In this document: positions 51,366 through 59,618 of the stretch, in pieces | How the letters are laid out: every line of letters starts with the position of its first letter | Numbering within the stretch: position 1 is the first letter of the stretch | Source of the DNA: an uncultured Flavobacteriales bacterium | Lineage (GTDB): Bacteria > Bacteroidota > Bacteroidia > Flavobacteriales > Crocinitomicaceae | Direction: 5' to 3' | NCBI GenBank assembly: GCA_946482515.1 | Contig: CAMLRS010000017.1 | Location: forward strand, 1-64,000 | Length of the DNA stretch: 64,000 nucleotides | Translations under genes and position numbers: made by a program | Notes under the pieces: generated by a model | The model's database searches: none | What the model saw: only the letters and a program-made list of their open reading frames with translations | What the model was told of the DNA's origin: nothing

Positions 51366-52142
51366 ATGATTCACGTCGAACATCTGAAAAAAACATTTTC
51401 GCTGAACGCCCGCCAGCGGAAAGAGCTCAATACCAAAGCGACGACTGTTGCCGCTGTGGATGATGTTAGCTTTTCCTGTCAGCCAGGCCGCGTTTTCGCA
51501 CTCCTGGGACCCAACGGAGCCGGTAAAACCACCACGCTTCGTATGCTGGCGACCATTTTCGAGCCAACTGAAGGAAGTATTCTGATCAACGGTATCGATG
51601 CCGTTCGCAATCCGCAGGAAGCGCGCAAGCACATTGGATTCCTGACCGGTTCCGCCGGTTTGTACGCCCGTTTGACTCCCAATGAGCTGATCGCGTATTT
51701 CGCCGAATTGTACGGTATTCCGAAAGCGGAATTCCTCGCGCGGAAAGAAAAGCTCTACGATTTGCTGGACATGCACGATTTTCAGAATAAATACATCGGC
51801 AAGCTGAGCACCGGTATGAAGCAGAAAGTGTCCATCTGCCGCACCATGATCCACGATCCGCAGGTGGTGGTGTTCGATGAGCCGACCAGCGGACTGGACG
51901 TCATTACGGCTGAAAGCATTATCAAGCTGGTAACCGACTGCCGCAACGAAGGCAAAACGGTTATTTTCTCGAGCCACATTATGAGCGAAGTCGACTTGCT
52001 ATGCGACGATATCAGCATCATTTACCAAGGCAAGCTGCTGTTCAACGATACCATGGATGCCTTCCGCGAGCAGATGCAGGCACCGAATCTCACTGCAGAA
52101 TTCATCCGTCGGGTGAACGAGCATAAAACCGCAGCGCTATGA
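51366..52142 (+). CDS. ABC exporter ATP-binding protein (NatA-like)
   Basis: Cytoplasmic ATPase of 258 residues. Walker A GPNGAGKTTTL, Q-loop region GFLTGSAGLYARLTPNE, signature LSTGMKQKVSICR and Walker B VVVFDEPTSGLD are followed by the H-loop FSSHIMSEV. Signature Gly-to-Thr changes of this kind (LSTGM) are normal in NatA/CcmA-type exporters. It pairs with the permease that overlaps its stop codon by 4 bases. NatAB systems export sodium in Bacillus, but relatives export many substrates. Confidence 0.9.
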   Translation: MIHVEHLKKTFSLNARQRKELNTKATTVAAVDDVSFSCQPGRVFALLGPNGAGKTTTLRMLATIFEPTEGSILINGIDAVRNPQEARKHIGFLTGSAGLYARLTPNELIAYFAELYGIPKAEFLARKEKLYDLLDMHDFQNKYIGKLSTGMKQKVSICRTMIHDPQVVVFDEPTSGLDVITAESIIKLVTDCRNEGKTVIFSSHIMSEVDLLCDDISIIYQGKLLFNDTMDAFREQMQAPNLTAEFIRRVNEHKTAAL

Positions 52143-53326
52143 TCGGAACGATATTTAAAAAAGAGCTCAAAGACACGCTCCGCGACCGTCGTACAGTGAT
52201 CATGATGCTGGTGATCCCGGTCCTGATTTTTCCCGTTATCCTCAACATCGTTGTGGGTATTTCCAACAGTTTCCAGAAAGAAGCGGCTGAAAAGACTGTG
52301 AAAATCGGTCTGGTTGCCGAGACGCCTTCGCGATTAGACACCGAGCTGTCGAACCTGCCGAAAGAACTGGGAAAAAAGGAAATCATTCCCGTAAAAGACA
52401 CGGCAGCGCTGATTGAGCTCATCCGGAAAGATTCACTTCAGCTCGGGATTTACATTCCTGGCGAAACGGATGCCTGTCTTGAAGAGAAAGAGCCGGTCAT
52501 GCTGAGCATTTTCTTTAACGGTACAGACGTCGGAATGATCGAACGTGCTAAAGCCTATGTTGAATACGTCAGCGAGAAATTGAAAAAAGAGCGTTACAAA
52601 GAGCTGAATATCAAAGAAACGGCACTCACACCGATTACGACGACGTATCGTAACATTGCTTCCAGCAAGGAAATGATCGGGAAGCTGGCGGGTGGAATCC
52701 TGCCGTATATTTTTATCGCGTTCGGTTTCCTCGGCTGTATGTATCCGGCGATCGATCTGTTTACGGGTGAAAAAGAACGCGGAACGATCGAAACACTGCT
52801 CACCACACCGGTTCCGCGCTGGAAACTGTTGTTCGGAAAAATGGGGGTTGTGGTACTTTCGGGCCTGCTGGCTGCAACTTTTGCCCTGCTCGGATTGATT
52901 CTCTCGATCGAAGTCTTCCACCTGGTCGAAGATCCGGAATTCCTTGCTGTGATCCACGATATTCTTTCGCCGGGATTCATCCTGTTGCTCTATTTGCTGC
53001 TCCTGCCGCTCACGGTCTTTTTTGCCGGAGTGATGATTCCGCTGGCCGTGCGCGCGAAAAGCTTCAAGGAAGCGCAAAGCGTTATTTCGCCGCTGAACAT
53101 TGTCATCGTTCTTCCTGCCATGATTGGAATGTTCCCGGGCGTGGAGTTGAACGCGGTGACAGCATTGATTCCTGTGGTGAATGTCGTTCTTGCAACCAAA
53201 GAGCTCATTGCCGGAACGCTGGAATGGTCGCTCATCGGGCTTTCGTTTGCCGTGATGTGCGGACTGGCGATTATTATGGTCTTGCTGTCGTATAAGCGCT
53301 TCGGAAGCGAGCAGAATGTGCTTTAG
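52139..53326 (+). CDS. ABC exporter permease (NatB-like, ABC-2 type)
   Basis: Membrane protein of 395 residues. One helix is at 20-40 (VIMMLVIPVLIFPVILNIVVG), followed by a large periplasmic domain (about 50-180). Five or six C-terminal helices begin at IFIAFGFLGCMYPAIDLFTGEKERGTIETLLTTPV, the conserved ABC-2 coupling segment. The ATGA overlap with the ATPase gene indicates translational coupling. Topology fits NatB/YhaP-type permeases. Confidence 0.88.
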   Translation: MIGTIFKKELKDTLRDRRTVIMMLVIPVLIFPVILNIVVGISNSFQKEAAEKTVKIGLVAETPSRLDTELSNLPKELGKKEIIPVKDTAALIELIRKDSLQLGIYIPGETDACLEEKEPVMLSIFFNGTDVGMIERAKAYVEYVSEKLKKERYKELNIKETALTPITTTYRNIASSKEMIGKLAGGILPYIFIAFGFLGCMYPAIDLFTGEKERGTIETLLTTPVPRWKLLFGKMGVVVLSGLLAATFALLGLILSIEVFHLVEDPEFLAVIHDILSPGFILLLYLLLLPLTVFFAGVMIPLAVRAKSFKEAQSVISPLNIVIVLPAMIGMFPGVELNAVTALIPVVNVVLATKELIAGTLEWSLIGLSFAVMCGLAIIMVLLSYKRFGSEQNVL

Positions 53327-53340
53327 AGCTTGTTCTGCTT

Positions 53341-53406
53341 CCTCCCTTGAGAAGAGAAAGCTCCGCTTTCGAAGACCAAGCGGTAGCGCCAGGATATTGA
53401 GGAGGG
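53341..53406. repeat. CCTCCCTTGAGAAGA element, copy 2
   Basis: CCTCCCTTGAGAAGAGAAAG at the start and TTGAGGAGGG at the end, with GCTTTCGAAGACC between. It is related word by word to 24817-24900 but 18 bases shorter. It lies just after the permease gene, where it could serve as a terminator-like hairpin (CCTCC/GGAGG). Confidence 0.6.
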
Positions 53407-53467
53407 TGGCTTACTGCTTACGTGGTAAGAAACTCTGTTGAATTAAGATAAATCCAGTGACCTATCC

Positions 53468-55249
53468 ATGGACGATCACATTTCCCGGCTCAAAACCGCC
53501 CTGGCTGCCGAAAAACAGGAAACAGACACTGCCTACCAGGCCCAGCTGCAATTGTCGCCCGCTGAACAGCGTCGGCAAGGTATCCTGCTGTTTCCATTGG
53601 TGATCGTATCTCAGGACACCGTCGGTTCGCGAACGCTCGTTTCGTTCAAAACATCGTTCCCGATCAACGAAGCGTATTTCCGGAAAGGAGCTGCGATTCG
53701 CTACCGTTGCGGCGATGCTGTCGGTGAAGGTCGGCTGATCGAATTGAGCGAGCGTGATGGCAGCTTTACCGTTTTTGAGGAAGATCCGCCGAATTTCAGG
53801 GAAGAAGCCGTTCAGCTGCAATTTGCTCCCGATGATCGCACACACCAATGCATGGAACTGGGGCTGCGACTTGCTGAAACGCACCCGGTTTTGCAGCAGA
53901 TGATTCAGGAATTGAACGCGCCTGTTCAAGAGGAAACGATAGCTGATTCCCAGCTGAATGAAAACCAGCGAAAAGCTGCGGCGAATATCCTCAGCGAGCG
54001 TTTGGTGACGTTGATACAAGGGCCGCCCGGAACGGGAAAAACGCATACACTGGCAAAAGCTATCCAGGAGCTTGTAAGTCAGAAAAAGCAAGTGGTGATC
54101 TGTGCACCGAGCAATATGGCGGTCGATCATTTGTGTCACCAGCTACTGGATAAAAACATACCGCTGCTGCGCGTCGGCAACGAAGAAAAAATGAGCGATC
54201 GGGTAGAGGCGTTTACCATCGACGGCTACCTGGAACGCGGTCCTGAAAAGCGCGTGCTCGATCAACTGCGCAAAGATTTACGCAAAGCAGACGACCAGGC
54301 GAATAAGTTTGTCCGGAACTTTACCAAAGAAGCGGCTGCAGAACGACAATCGGCGCGGAAAGAACGCAACGAATTGCGGAAAGCGATCCGGAAAATGGAA
54401 CAGGATGCGCGCGAGCATTTGTTGTCTACCATTCCCGTAATTGCCGGAACACCCGTTGGATTGTTCAACGAATTATCCAAAACATTTACGGCCGATGTGG
54501 TCATCCTCGATGAAGCCGGGCAATGTCCCGAACCATTGACGTGGCTGGTTGCCAGCTTCGGAAAACGATTGGTCTTGTGTGGTGATCCGCAGCAGTTGCC
54601 ACCGGTGGTGTTTTCCCGCAAAGCTCAACAGTTGGGCTTGCAGGAATCGCTGATCGAACGGGCCATGACAGCCGAAAATACCGTTCTGCTGACCGATCAG
54701 TACCGCATGGCACCCGAGATTGTGGCGGGCATCAACCCGTATTTTTACCAGGATGCGCTGCAAACGGTTTTCAAAGACCGCATTGGCTCGCTGACGTTCA
54801 TCGATATGGCCGGTTACGGTGAAGGCGAACAGCAGGACGAATCATCCGGCAGTACCTACAATCCCGACGAGGCAAAGCTTGTAGCAACCATTATCCGTCA
54901 TCACGGTTTTGGGCCGACCGATACGGTGGTCTTGTCACCCTACAATGCACAGCTCGAGCAACTGAAGCAACAGCTTGGGAAATCCTGGAAAATTGCCACC
55001 GTCGATGCCATCCAGGGACAGGAAGCGGAAAACATTGTTATCAGCCTCACGCGCAGCAATGCCGAACAGGAAATTGGCTTTCTGAAAGATTACCGCCGTA
55101 CCAATGTGGCGATCAGTCGCGCGAAAACATATTGTATTCTCATCGGCGACAGCGCCACGATCGGCAACGACCCGTTCTACAGCCAGCTTATCGGTTTGAT
55201 CGAAACAGCTGGTGGCTACAAAAGCGCGTGGGAGTTTTACGAGGAATAA
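53468..55249 (+). CDS. UPF1/IGHMBP2-like superfamily 1B helicase
   Basis: AAA_11/AAA_12-type DNA or RNA helicase of 593 residues. An N-terminal beta-barrel-like domain (about 40-120) precedes the helicase core. Motif Q/I NENQRKAAANIL..LIQGPPGTGKTHTL has the P-loop at 185-192. Motif II is LDEAGQ (about 347-352) and motif III GDPQQLPP (372-379). The second RecA domain has LTDQYRMAPEI, VDAIQGQEAENIVISLTRSN and RRTNVAISRAK. No nuclease domain is present. It lies 50 bases before the DUF763 gene on the same strand, and both proteins look nucleic-acid related. Confidence 0.88.
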   Translation: MDDHISRLKTALAAEKQETDTAYQAQLQLSPAEQRRQGILLFPLVIVSQDTVGSRTLVSFKTSFPINEAYFRKGAAIRYRCGDAVGEGRLIELSERDGSFTVFEEDPPNFREEAVQLQFAPDDRTHQCMELGLRLAETHPVLQQMIQELNAPVQEETIADSQLNENQRKAAANILSERLVTLIQGPPGTGKTHTLAKAIQELVSQKKQVVICAPSNMAVDHLCHQLLDKNIPLLRVGNEEKMSDRVEAFTIDGYLERGPEKRVLDQLRKDLRKADDQANKFVRNFTKEAAAERQSARKERNELRKAIRKMEQDAREHLLSTIPVIAGTPVGLFNELSKTFTADVVILDEAGQCPEPLTWLVASFGKRLVLCGDPQQLPPVVFSRKAQQLGLQESLIERAMTAENTVLLTDQYRMAPEIVAGINPYFYQDALQTVFKDRIGSLTFIDMAGYGEGEQQDESSGSTYNPDEAKLVATIIRHHGFGPTDTVVLSPYNAQLEQLKQQLGKSWKIATVDAIQGQEAENIVISLTRSNAEQEIGFLKDYRRTNVAISRAKTYCILIGDSATIGNDPFYSQLIGLIETAGGYKSAWEFYEE

Positions 55250-55287
55250 TTCACATAACCGACAACGTAAAAACATTCGAAATCCCG

Positions 55288-55295
55288 TAACTTTA
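55288..55295 (+). promoter_or_regulatory. -7-like box TAACTTTA, 4 bases before DUF763 ATG
   Basis: One mismatch from TAnnTTTG (final G is A). The 4-base spacing to the ATG matches three other genes in the window. Confidence 0.4.
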
Positions 55296-55299
55296 CGGT

Positions 55300-56520
55300 A
55301 TGCCCCGTCTTTATTTCAATTCCCGGAAATTTGCCGATCTGCCCTTGCATTACGGAAAAGTACCGCCCTGGCTAGCGCAGCGTATGCAATCGTTGGGTGG
55401 AGCAGTGGTCGAGGCGATTGTGCTCGATTATGGCCGCAACGGTTTGCTGTCGCGGATGAGCGATCCGTTCTGGTTCCAGGCGTTTGGCTGTGTACTCGGT
55501 ATGGATTGGCATTCATCGGGTATTACGACTTCCGTGATGGGTGCTTTGAAAGGAGCCGTCAACCATCGCTACAATGAGCTGGGCTTGTACATCGCAGGTG
55601 GAAAAGGCCATCATTCGCGCCAGACACCGAACGAATTGATGCGACTAGGCGAACGTACCGGTTTGAATGGCGATGAGCTGGTACGTAACAGCCGTTTGAC
55701 AGCAAAAGTCGACAATACGGCCATTCAGGACGGTTTTCAGATCTACATGCACAGCTTTGTAGTGACGAAAGAAGGCGAGTGGTCGGTGATCCAGCAGGGC
55801 ATGAACGATAACACCGGCATGGCGCGTCGTTACCACTGGCACTCGCCAACGGTGAAATCCTTTACGGAAGAGCCGCATACGTTCATTTACGGGCAAAATC
55901 AGGGCGAAATACTGAACCTCACGGATGGCAATGCTTCGGGAACAAAAACGAAAATCCTCGACCTGCTGGCGGAAGATCCGAAGCATACGGTTCCTGAAAT
56001 CCAGCGGATTTTGTTGCCTTCCCATCATGATGTGCGGGCAGAAGACATCAACCTGAAACGTCTTGGTGCAACACTGGCGATGGCACACGACAAAGGCTTA
56101 CGCGATTTTGAATCACTGCTCTTGCTCGAAGGCGTAGGACCGCGAACCATCCAGTCGCTGACACTGGTGAGTGAGATCATCCACGGGACGCCTTCGCGGT
56201 TCACCGATCCGGCGCGATTCACGTTCGCCCATGGTGGAAAAGATGGTCATCCGTTTCCCGTTCCGACGAACATCTACGATGAAACGATACAGCTCCTGCA
56301 GCAATCGGTTGAAAAGGCGAAGATCGGCGACGAAGATAAATTCCGGGCGATCCAGCATTTGTCGCTGGTTTCGCAGATCGTGGAGCAGCAATACGAACCC
56401 GATCCCGACTTGTTCGAAAAAGCCATGCAAAAAGAGCGCGACGATTCCTGGAAATACGGCGGTCGTACCGTTTTCGGCAAAGCCAAACCCCGCGATGACG
56501 GCCAGCTGAGCTTATTTTGA
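55300..56520 (+). CDS. DUF763 protein with HhH motif and C-terminal clamp-binding motif
   Basis: Protein of 406 residues of the uncharacterised DUF763 family: GxADLPLHYGKVPPWL, DPFWFQAFGCVLGMDWHSSGITTSVMGALK, GGKGHHSRQTP and DGFQIYMHSFV. Residues 270-294 (FESLLLLEGVGPRTIQSLTLVSEII) form a helix-hairpin-helix-like DNA-contact motif. The very last five residues are QLSLF (402-406), the canonical bacterial sliding-clamp-binding pentapeptide. Conserved His and Asp residues (GMDWHSSG, HHSR, YHWHSP) could bind metal. I infer a DNA-acting protein that docks on DnaN; its activity is unknown. Confidence 0.85.
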   Translation: MPRLYFNSRKFADLPLHYGKVPPWLAQRMQSLGGAVVEAIVLDYGRNGLLSRMSDPFWFQAFGCVLGMDWHSSGITTSVMGALKGAVNHRYNELGLYIAGGKGHHSRQTPNELMRLGERTGLNGDELVRNSRLTAKVDNTAIQDGFQIYMHSFVVTKEGEWSVIQQGMNDNTGMARRYHWHSPTVKSFTEEPHTFIYGQNQGEILNLTDGNASGTKTKILDLLAEDPKHTVPEIQRILLPSHHDVRAEDINLKRLGATLAMAHDKGLRDFESLLLLEGVGPRTIQSLTLVSEIIHGTPSRFTDPARFTFAHGGKDGHPFPVPTNIYDETIQLLQQSVEKAKIGDEDKFRAIQHLSLVSQIVEQQYEPDPDLFEKAMQKERDDSWKYGGRTVFGKAKPRDDGQLSLF

Positions 56521-56522
56521 AA

Positions 56523-56576
56523 ACAGCAGCTTCAAACTAGAAACTTCAAGCTTCCAACTAGTAACTTTCAACTAAA
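56523..56576. repeat. AACTTCAA-word repeat
   Basis: Words of about 10 bases repeat after the DUF763 stop: CTTCAAACTAG, AAACTTCAAGCTTCC, AACTAGTAACTTTC, AACTAAAAAAG. A short relative (CTTCTAACTCTCAACTAAAAAACC) is at 59357-59380. Confidence 0.5.
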
Positions 56577-56610
56577 AAAGCGCACAGGAAATGGGCATCC
56601 TGCACGCTTT
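56574..56610 (-). terminator. Terminator of the OmpA-family gene
   Basis: AAAGCGCACAGGA and TCCTGCACGCTTT pair with two mismatches. On the minus strand the stem is followed by TTTTTTTAG. It starts 21 bases past the stop. Confidence 0.8.
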
Positions 56611-56631
56611 CGACACCAGTTGGATCGGATG

Positions 56632-58134
56632 TTACAGTGCCTGTATTCTGAACTCCACGCGACGGTTCAATTGGCGTCCTTCCGGCGTATCGTTGGTTGC
56701 TACGGGAACCGTTTCACCATAACCTTTGGATGTCAGGCGATCGGCGGCGATTCCTTTTTCGATGAGGTAAGTCACCACGGCTTTCGCCCGGTTGTCGGAA
56801 AGCAACGTATTGGTTTCATCAGAGCCCACATTGTCTGTATGACCGCGGATTTCGATTTTCATAGTCGGATTCTGATTCAGGATGGCGACCAGGGCATCGA
56901 GCTCCGTTCTGGATGTCGGCAGCAGTTCCCACTTGTTCGTTTCGAAGAAAATGTTGTTCAGGCGAATCACACTTTCCAGCTTGATCGGTCGCAGCAGAAT
57001 GTCTTTTTTGATGGTTGCAAATTCACCAACTTCTTTCAGATCCAGGTTGATGGATTCTGCGTAATAACCTTGCAGCTGCGCATTGACGGAGAAATTCGAT
57101 CCGTAAGGCAACACCACTTTGTAGGCGCCATCAGTTTGTGATGAGCGACCGATTCCCTGGCTGGAATTGTTGTCAAGGTTGAAGTATTCGAGCGTCGCGC
57201 CGAGCGTTTTGCCCGTTTCTGCATCTTTCACCACACCTTCCACGATGATCACCGGATCGGGCTTGATCTCCTGCTTGAACAAGGGAATGCGGTAGATGTC
57301 GGAAGTTCCGAGCTTATCATTGACCATGTAAGCGTATTGACCGGTCGGAGAGACTTTGAAGAACGCATCCCAGTTCGCTGTGTTGATCTCACTGCCAAGG
57401 TTTTCAGGCGCCGACCAGGATGTCCAGCTGTCGTCGAGTCGTCGTACGAGATACACATCTGCGCTGCCGAATCCTCCTTCACGTACACCGGAAAAATAAA
57501 GGGTTTTGTTATCCGAAGCAATAAACGGTGCGAAGTCGCCCGGAACGGTGAAGCCCAGCTTTTCCGGTTTCGTCCAGTCATTCCCCCGGATGAGCCTGGA
57601 AATGTACAGTTCCGAATCCGGACTGTCTTTTACCTCCGAAAAAGAAAGGATCATGATATTCCCTCCGGGCGCCATGCACATGCCCACGTATTTTCCCCGG
57701 ACCATGTTATCGTAGCCTTTGATGTTCATCGCAACGGGATCCGACCAGCCTTTTTCACCAAGTGTACAAATCGAATACCCCGACTTTTTGTACTTGCCGT
57801 ATTTGTCGAAAATGTCTTTGATCACACGTGTCTGGCCATCAGGCGACTGGTAATTGATCGCGTTTTTGCTCAGTGTGTTGAACGGGTAGCCCAGGTGTTT
57901 TGCCTGTGTAGTCACTGAATCGTTTACAAGGCTGCACCACCACACATCCTGCGTTTCACCGAATTCGGTATTCTGCGGATGGTCTTCCCGGATGAAAAAG
58001 AGCTTGCTGCCATCGGGCGTAATGTAGGGCGAAATTTCGCCGTAATTGGTGTTGATGAGCGGCCCCAGGTTCTGCATTTGAGCGATAACAGACAGGGAAA
58101 ACAGGATCGAAAAGAAGAGGAGTAGCTTTTTCAT
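56632..58134 (-). CDS. OmpA-family protein with WD40-like and carboxypeptidase-regulatory domains
   Basis: Envelope protein of 500 residues with a signal peptide ending SVIAQ. PD40/WD40-like repeats follow (e.g. SPYITPDGSKLFFIRED, FAPFIASDNKTLYFSG, AFFKVSPTGQYAYMVND). Next come a small carboxypeptidase-regulatory-like domain (about 300-375, IVEGVVKDAETGKTLGATLEYF) and a C-terminal OmpA domain (NIFFETNKWELLPTSRTELD, EIRGHTDNVGSDETN, LLSDNRAKAVVTYL, GYGETVPV). The Asp and Arg of SDNRAKAV are the peptidoglycan-binding residues. PorE, a T9SS subunit, has a related layout, so a secretion role is possible but unproven. Confidence 0.85.
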   Translation of the reverse strand: MKKLLLFFSILFSLSVIAQMQNLGPLINTNYGEISPYITPDGSKLFFIREDHPQNTEFGETQDVWWCSLVNDSVTTQAKHLGYPFNTLSKNAINYQSPDGQTRVIKDIFDKYGKYKKSGYSICTLGEKGWSDPVAMNIKGYDNMVRGKYVGMCMAPGGNIMILSFSEVKDSPDSELYISRLIRGNDWTKPEKLGFTVPGDFAPFIASDNKTLYFSGVREGGFGSADVYLVRRLDDSWTSWSAPENLGSEINTANWDAFFKVSPTGQYAYMVNDKLGTSDIYRIPLFKQEIKPDPVIIVEGVVKDAETGKTLGATLEYFNLDNNSSQGIGRSSQTDGAYKVVLPYGSNFSVNAQLQGYYAESINLDLKEVGEFATIKKDILLRPIKLESVIRLNNIFFETNKWELLPTSRTELDALVAILNQNPTMKIEIRGHTDNVGSDETNTLLSDNRAKAVVTYLIEKGIAADRLTSKGYGETVPVATNDTPEGRQLNRRVEFRIQAL

Positions 58135-58180
58135 GACTGAATTACTTGATAATTACTAATTGATAACTCATAATTTCCAC

Positions 58181-59059
58181 TTATTCCGTTTCACGTCGCG
58201 TTTCCTGAATTCCCAGCTTCGGCAGCTTGCGCTTGATATTGATCCCGAACGAACCCATCATGTAGATGCCGTCGAGCGGGCGCATACCACCTTCGATGCG
58301 GATATAAATCGGCGCCTGGATTTTACGGCGTTCGGCAGGCATGGCCACCACTCCTAAACGGAAACCTAGACGTCCGATAGATGTATTGGACTTGGTTCCG
58401 CTTTCCTGATCGGTCAGCGATGCAAACGGATGAAACGTCACATCGGCATAAAAACGGCGTACGAAACCCGCTCCGGCTTCTCCGAACAAATCGGTATTGA
58501 TGCGGTAGTTCATCTGCGAAGTGAGCTGAATCCCGGCATACAGTCCCGTCCAGCGATACGTATACGTTCCGGAAAGCACATCGCGCTCGTCTTTGTACAG
58601 CTCTTTATTGGTCAGAAAACCCGCCCGTGCGCCGATCAACCGGAGGTTCTGTGCCGGACATTTGATGAATTTCGTATTGGTGTATTCCATGTTGCCGCTG
58701 GTGTATTTATCGACATCCAGGATCACGCGCTGACTGCGTGTTTTGATGCGGGAGGAAAAGTTGAAGAAGCCTCCCAGCTCGAAATTCGTGCGTGGAACGC
58801 CGTGCAGGTTGAGCCATCCGCGGCGAAAACCGATCTCTGCGCCGAATTTATTCTTGTAGCTGGCATAGGCGTTGGCCCCGACACAAAAAGACATACCGGT
58901 AATATTATTGAGCGGCATTTCGAATTGCAGAATGTCGAAGTTGATGTAGAGGTTCGATACGTCTTCCGGGTTATCCTGGATGACTTTGTAGTTGATGTTT
59001 TGCGCAAAACCGATCGTTCCGGTCAGGATTGCAGCGATGATGAGTCCCATTCGTTTCAT
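58181..59059 (-). CDS. Outer-membrane beta-barrel hypothetical protein
   Basis: Protein of 292 residues with a signal peptide ending TIGFAQ. Alternating hydrophobic strands run throughout (e.g. FGAEIGFRRGWLNL, RWTGLYAGIQLTSQMNY, APIYIRIEGGMRPLDGIYMMGSFGINI). The end is a charged tail rather than a terminal aromatic residue. A -7-like CAACTTTG sits about 15 bases before the start. It follows the OmpA-family gene's upstream side on the same strand, 46 bases apart, and may share its transcript. Function unknown. Confidence 0.7.
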   Translation of the reverse strand: MKRMGLIIAAILTGTIGFAQNINYKVIQDNPEDVSNLYINFDILQFEMPLNNITGMSFCVGANAYASYKNKFGAEIGFRRGWLNLHGVPRTNFELGGFFNFSSRIKTRSQRVILDVDKYTSGNMEYTNTKFIKCPAQNLRLIGARAGFLTNKELYKDERDVLSGTYTYRWTGLYAGIQLTSQMNYRINTDLFGEAGAGFVRRFYADVTFHPFASLTDQESGTKSNTSIGRLGFRLGVVAMPAERRKIQAPIYIRIEGGMRPLDGIYMMGSFGINIKRKLPKLGIQETRRETE

Positions 59060-59403
59060 GTGCGTGTTTTTTTGACAAAGTTGCCCGGAAGCGAAGGGCG
59101 GATCAATACGGCACGTGTCGTATATTGCGAAAGGGACACTGCGAAATTTCGATAATTTTAGTCCGCCGCGGCGGACGGGACCTAGTAAAATTAGATCTTC
59201 CGGATATACTTGGAAATTATTCAGCAGTGAAATTCCAGAATTTCAAAATTTGGTAGTTCTAGAATTCTAGATATATAGACGCTCCTGTTTTCACCCATAG
59301 ATTTTATCTATAGTCCCGCCCTAATCCCACTACACACTGAGCTTCCGCACCCCAACTTCTAACTCTCAACTAAAAAACCGTATCTTTAGGCCAAATCATT
59401 TTC
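59060..59403. repeat. Intergenic stretch with two perfect palindromes
   Basis: 344 bases without a gene. GTCCGCCGCGGCGGAC (59161-59176) is a perfect 16-base palindrome, related to the one at 3448. TCTAGAATTCTAGA (59258-59271) is a perfect 14-base palindrome in AT-rich surroundings. ATAGATTTTATCTAT (around 59297) is a third dyad. A -7-like TATCTTTA at 59381-59388 probably serves the PhnA-domain gene. Confidence 0.6.
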
Positions 59404-59613
59404 ATGGAAGTAAAAGACAGCAACGGCAACCTGCTCAAAGAAGGCGATTCGGTAACACTTATCAAGGACCTCAAAGTTCGCGGAACTTCTTCCGTGCTCA
59501 AACGTGGTACAATGGTGAAAAACATCCGCTTAACCGATGATGAGGAAGAGATCGAAGGTAAGATCGACAAGGTACAGCTGGTGTTGAAAACATGCTTCCT
59601 TAAAAAAGCCTGA
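59404..59613 (+). CDS. PhnA/YjdM-type domain protein
   Basis: Small cytosolic protein of 69 residues matching the C-terminal domain of YjdM/Phn[42 protein letters not shown], then [17 protein letters not shown]. The N-terminal zinc ribbon of full-length YjdM (about 110 residues) is absent, so this is a single-domain SH3-like form. Family members are named for alkylphosphonate genes but have no proven role there. It lies 5 bases before the next gene. Confidence 0.85.
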   Translation: MEVKDSNGNLLKEGDSVTLIKDLKVRGTSSVLKRGTMVKNIRLTDDEEEIEGKIDKVQLVLKTCFLKKA

Positions 59614-59618
59614 TCGTT

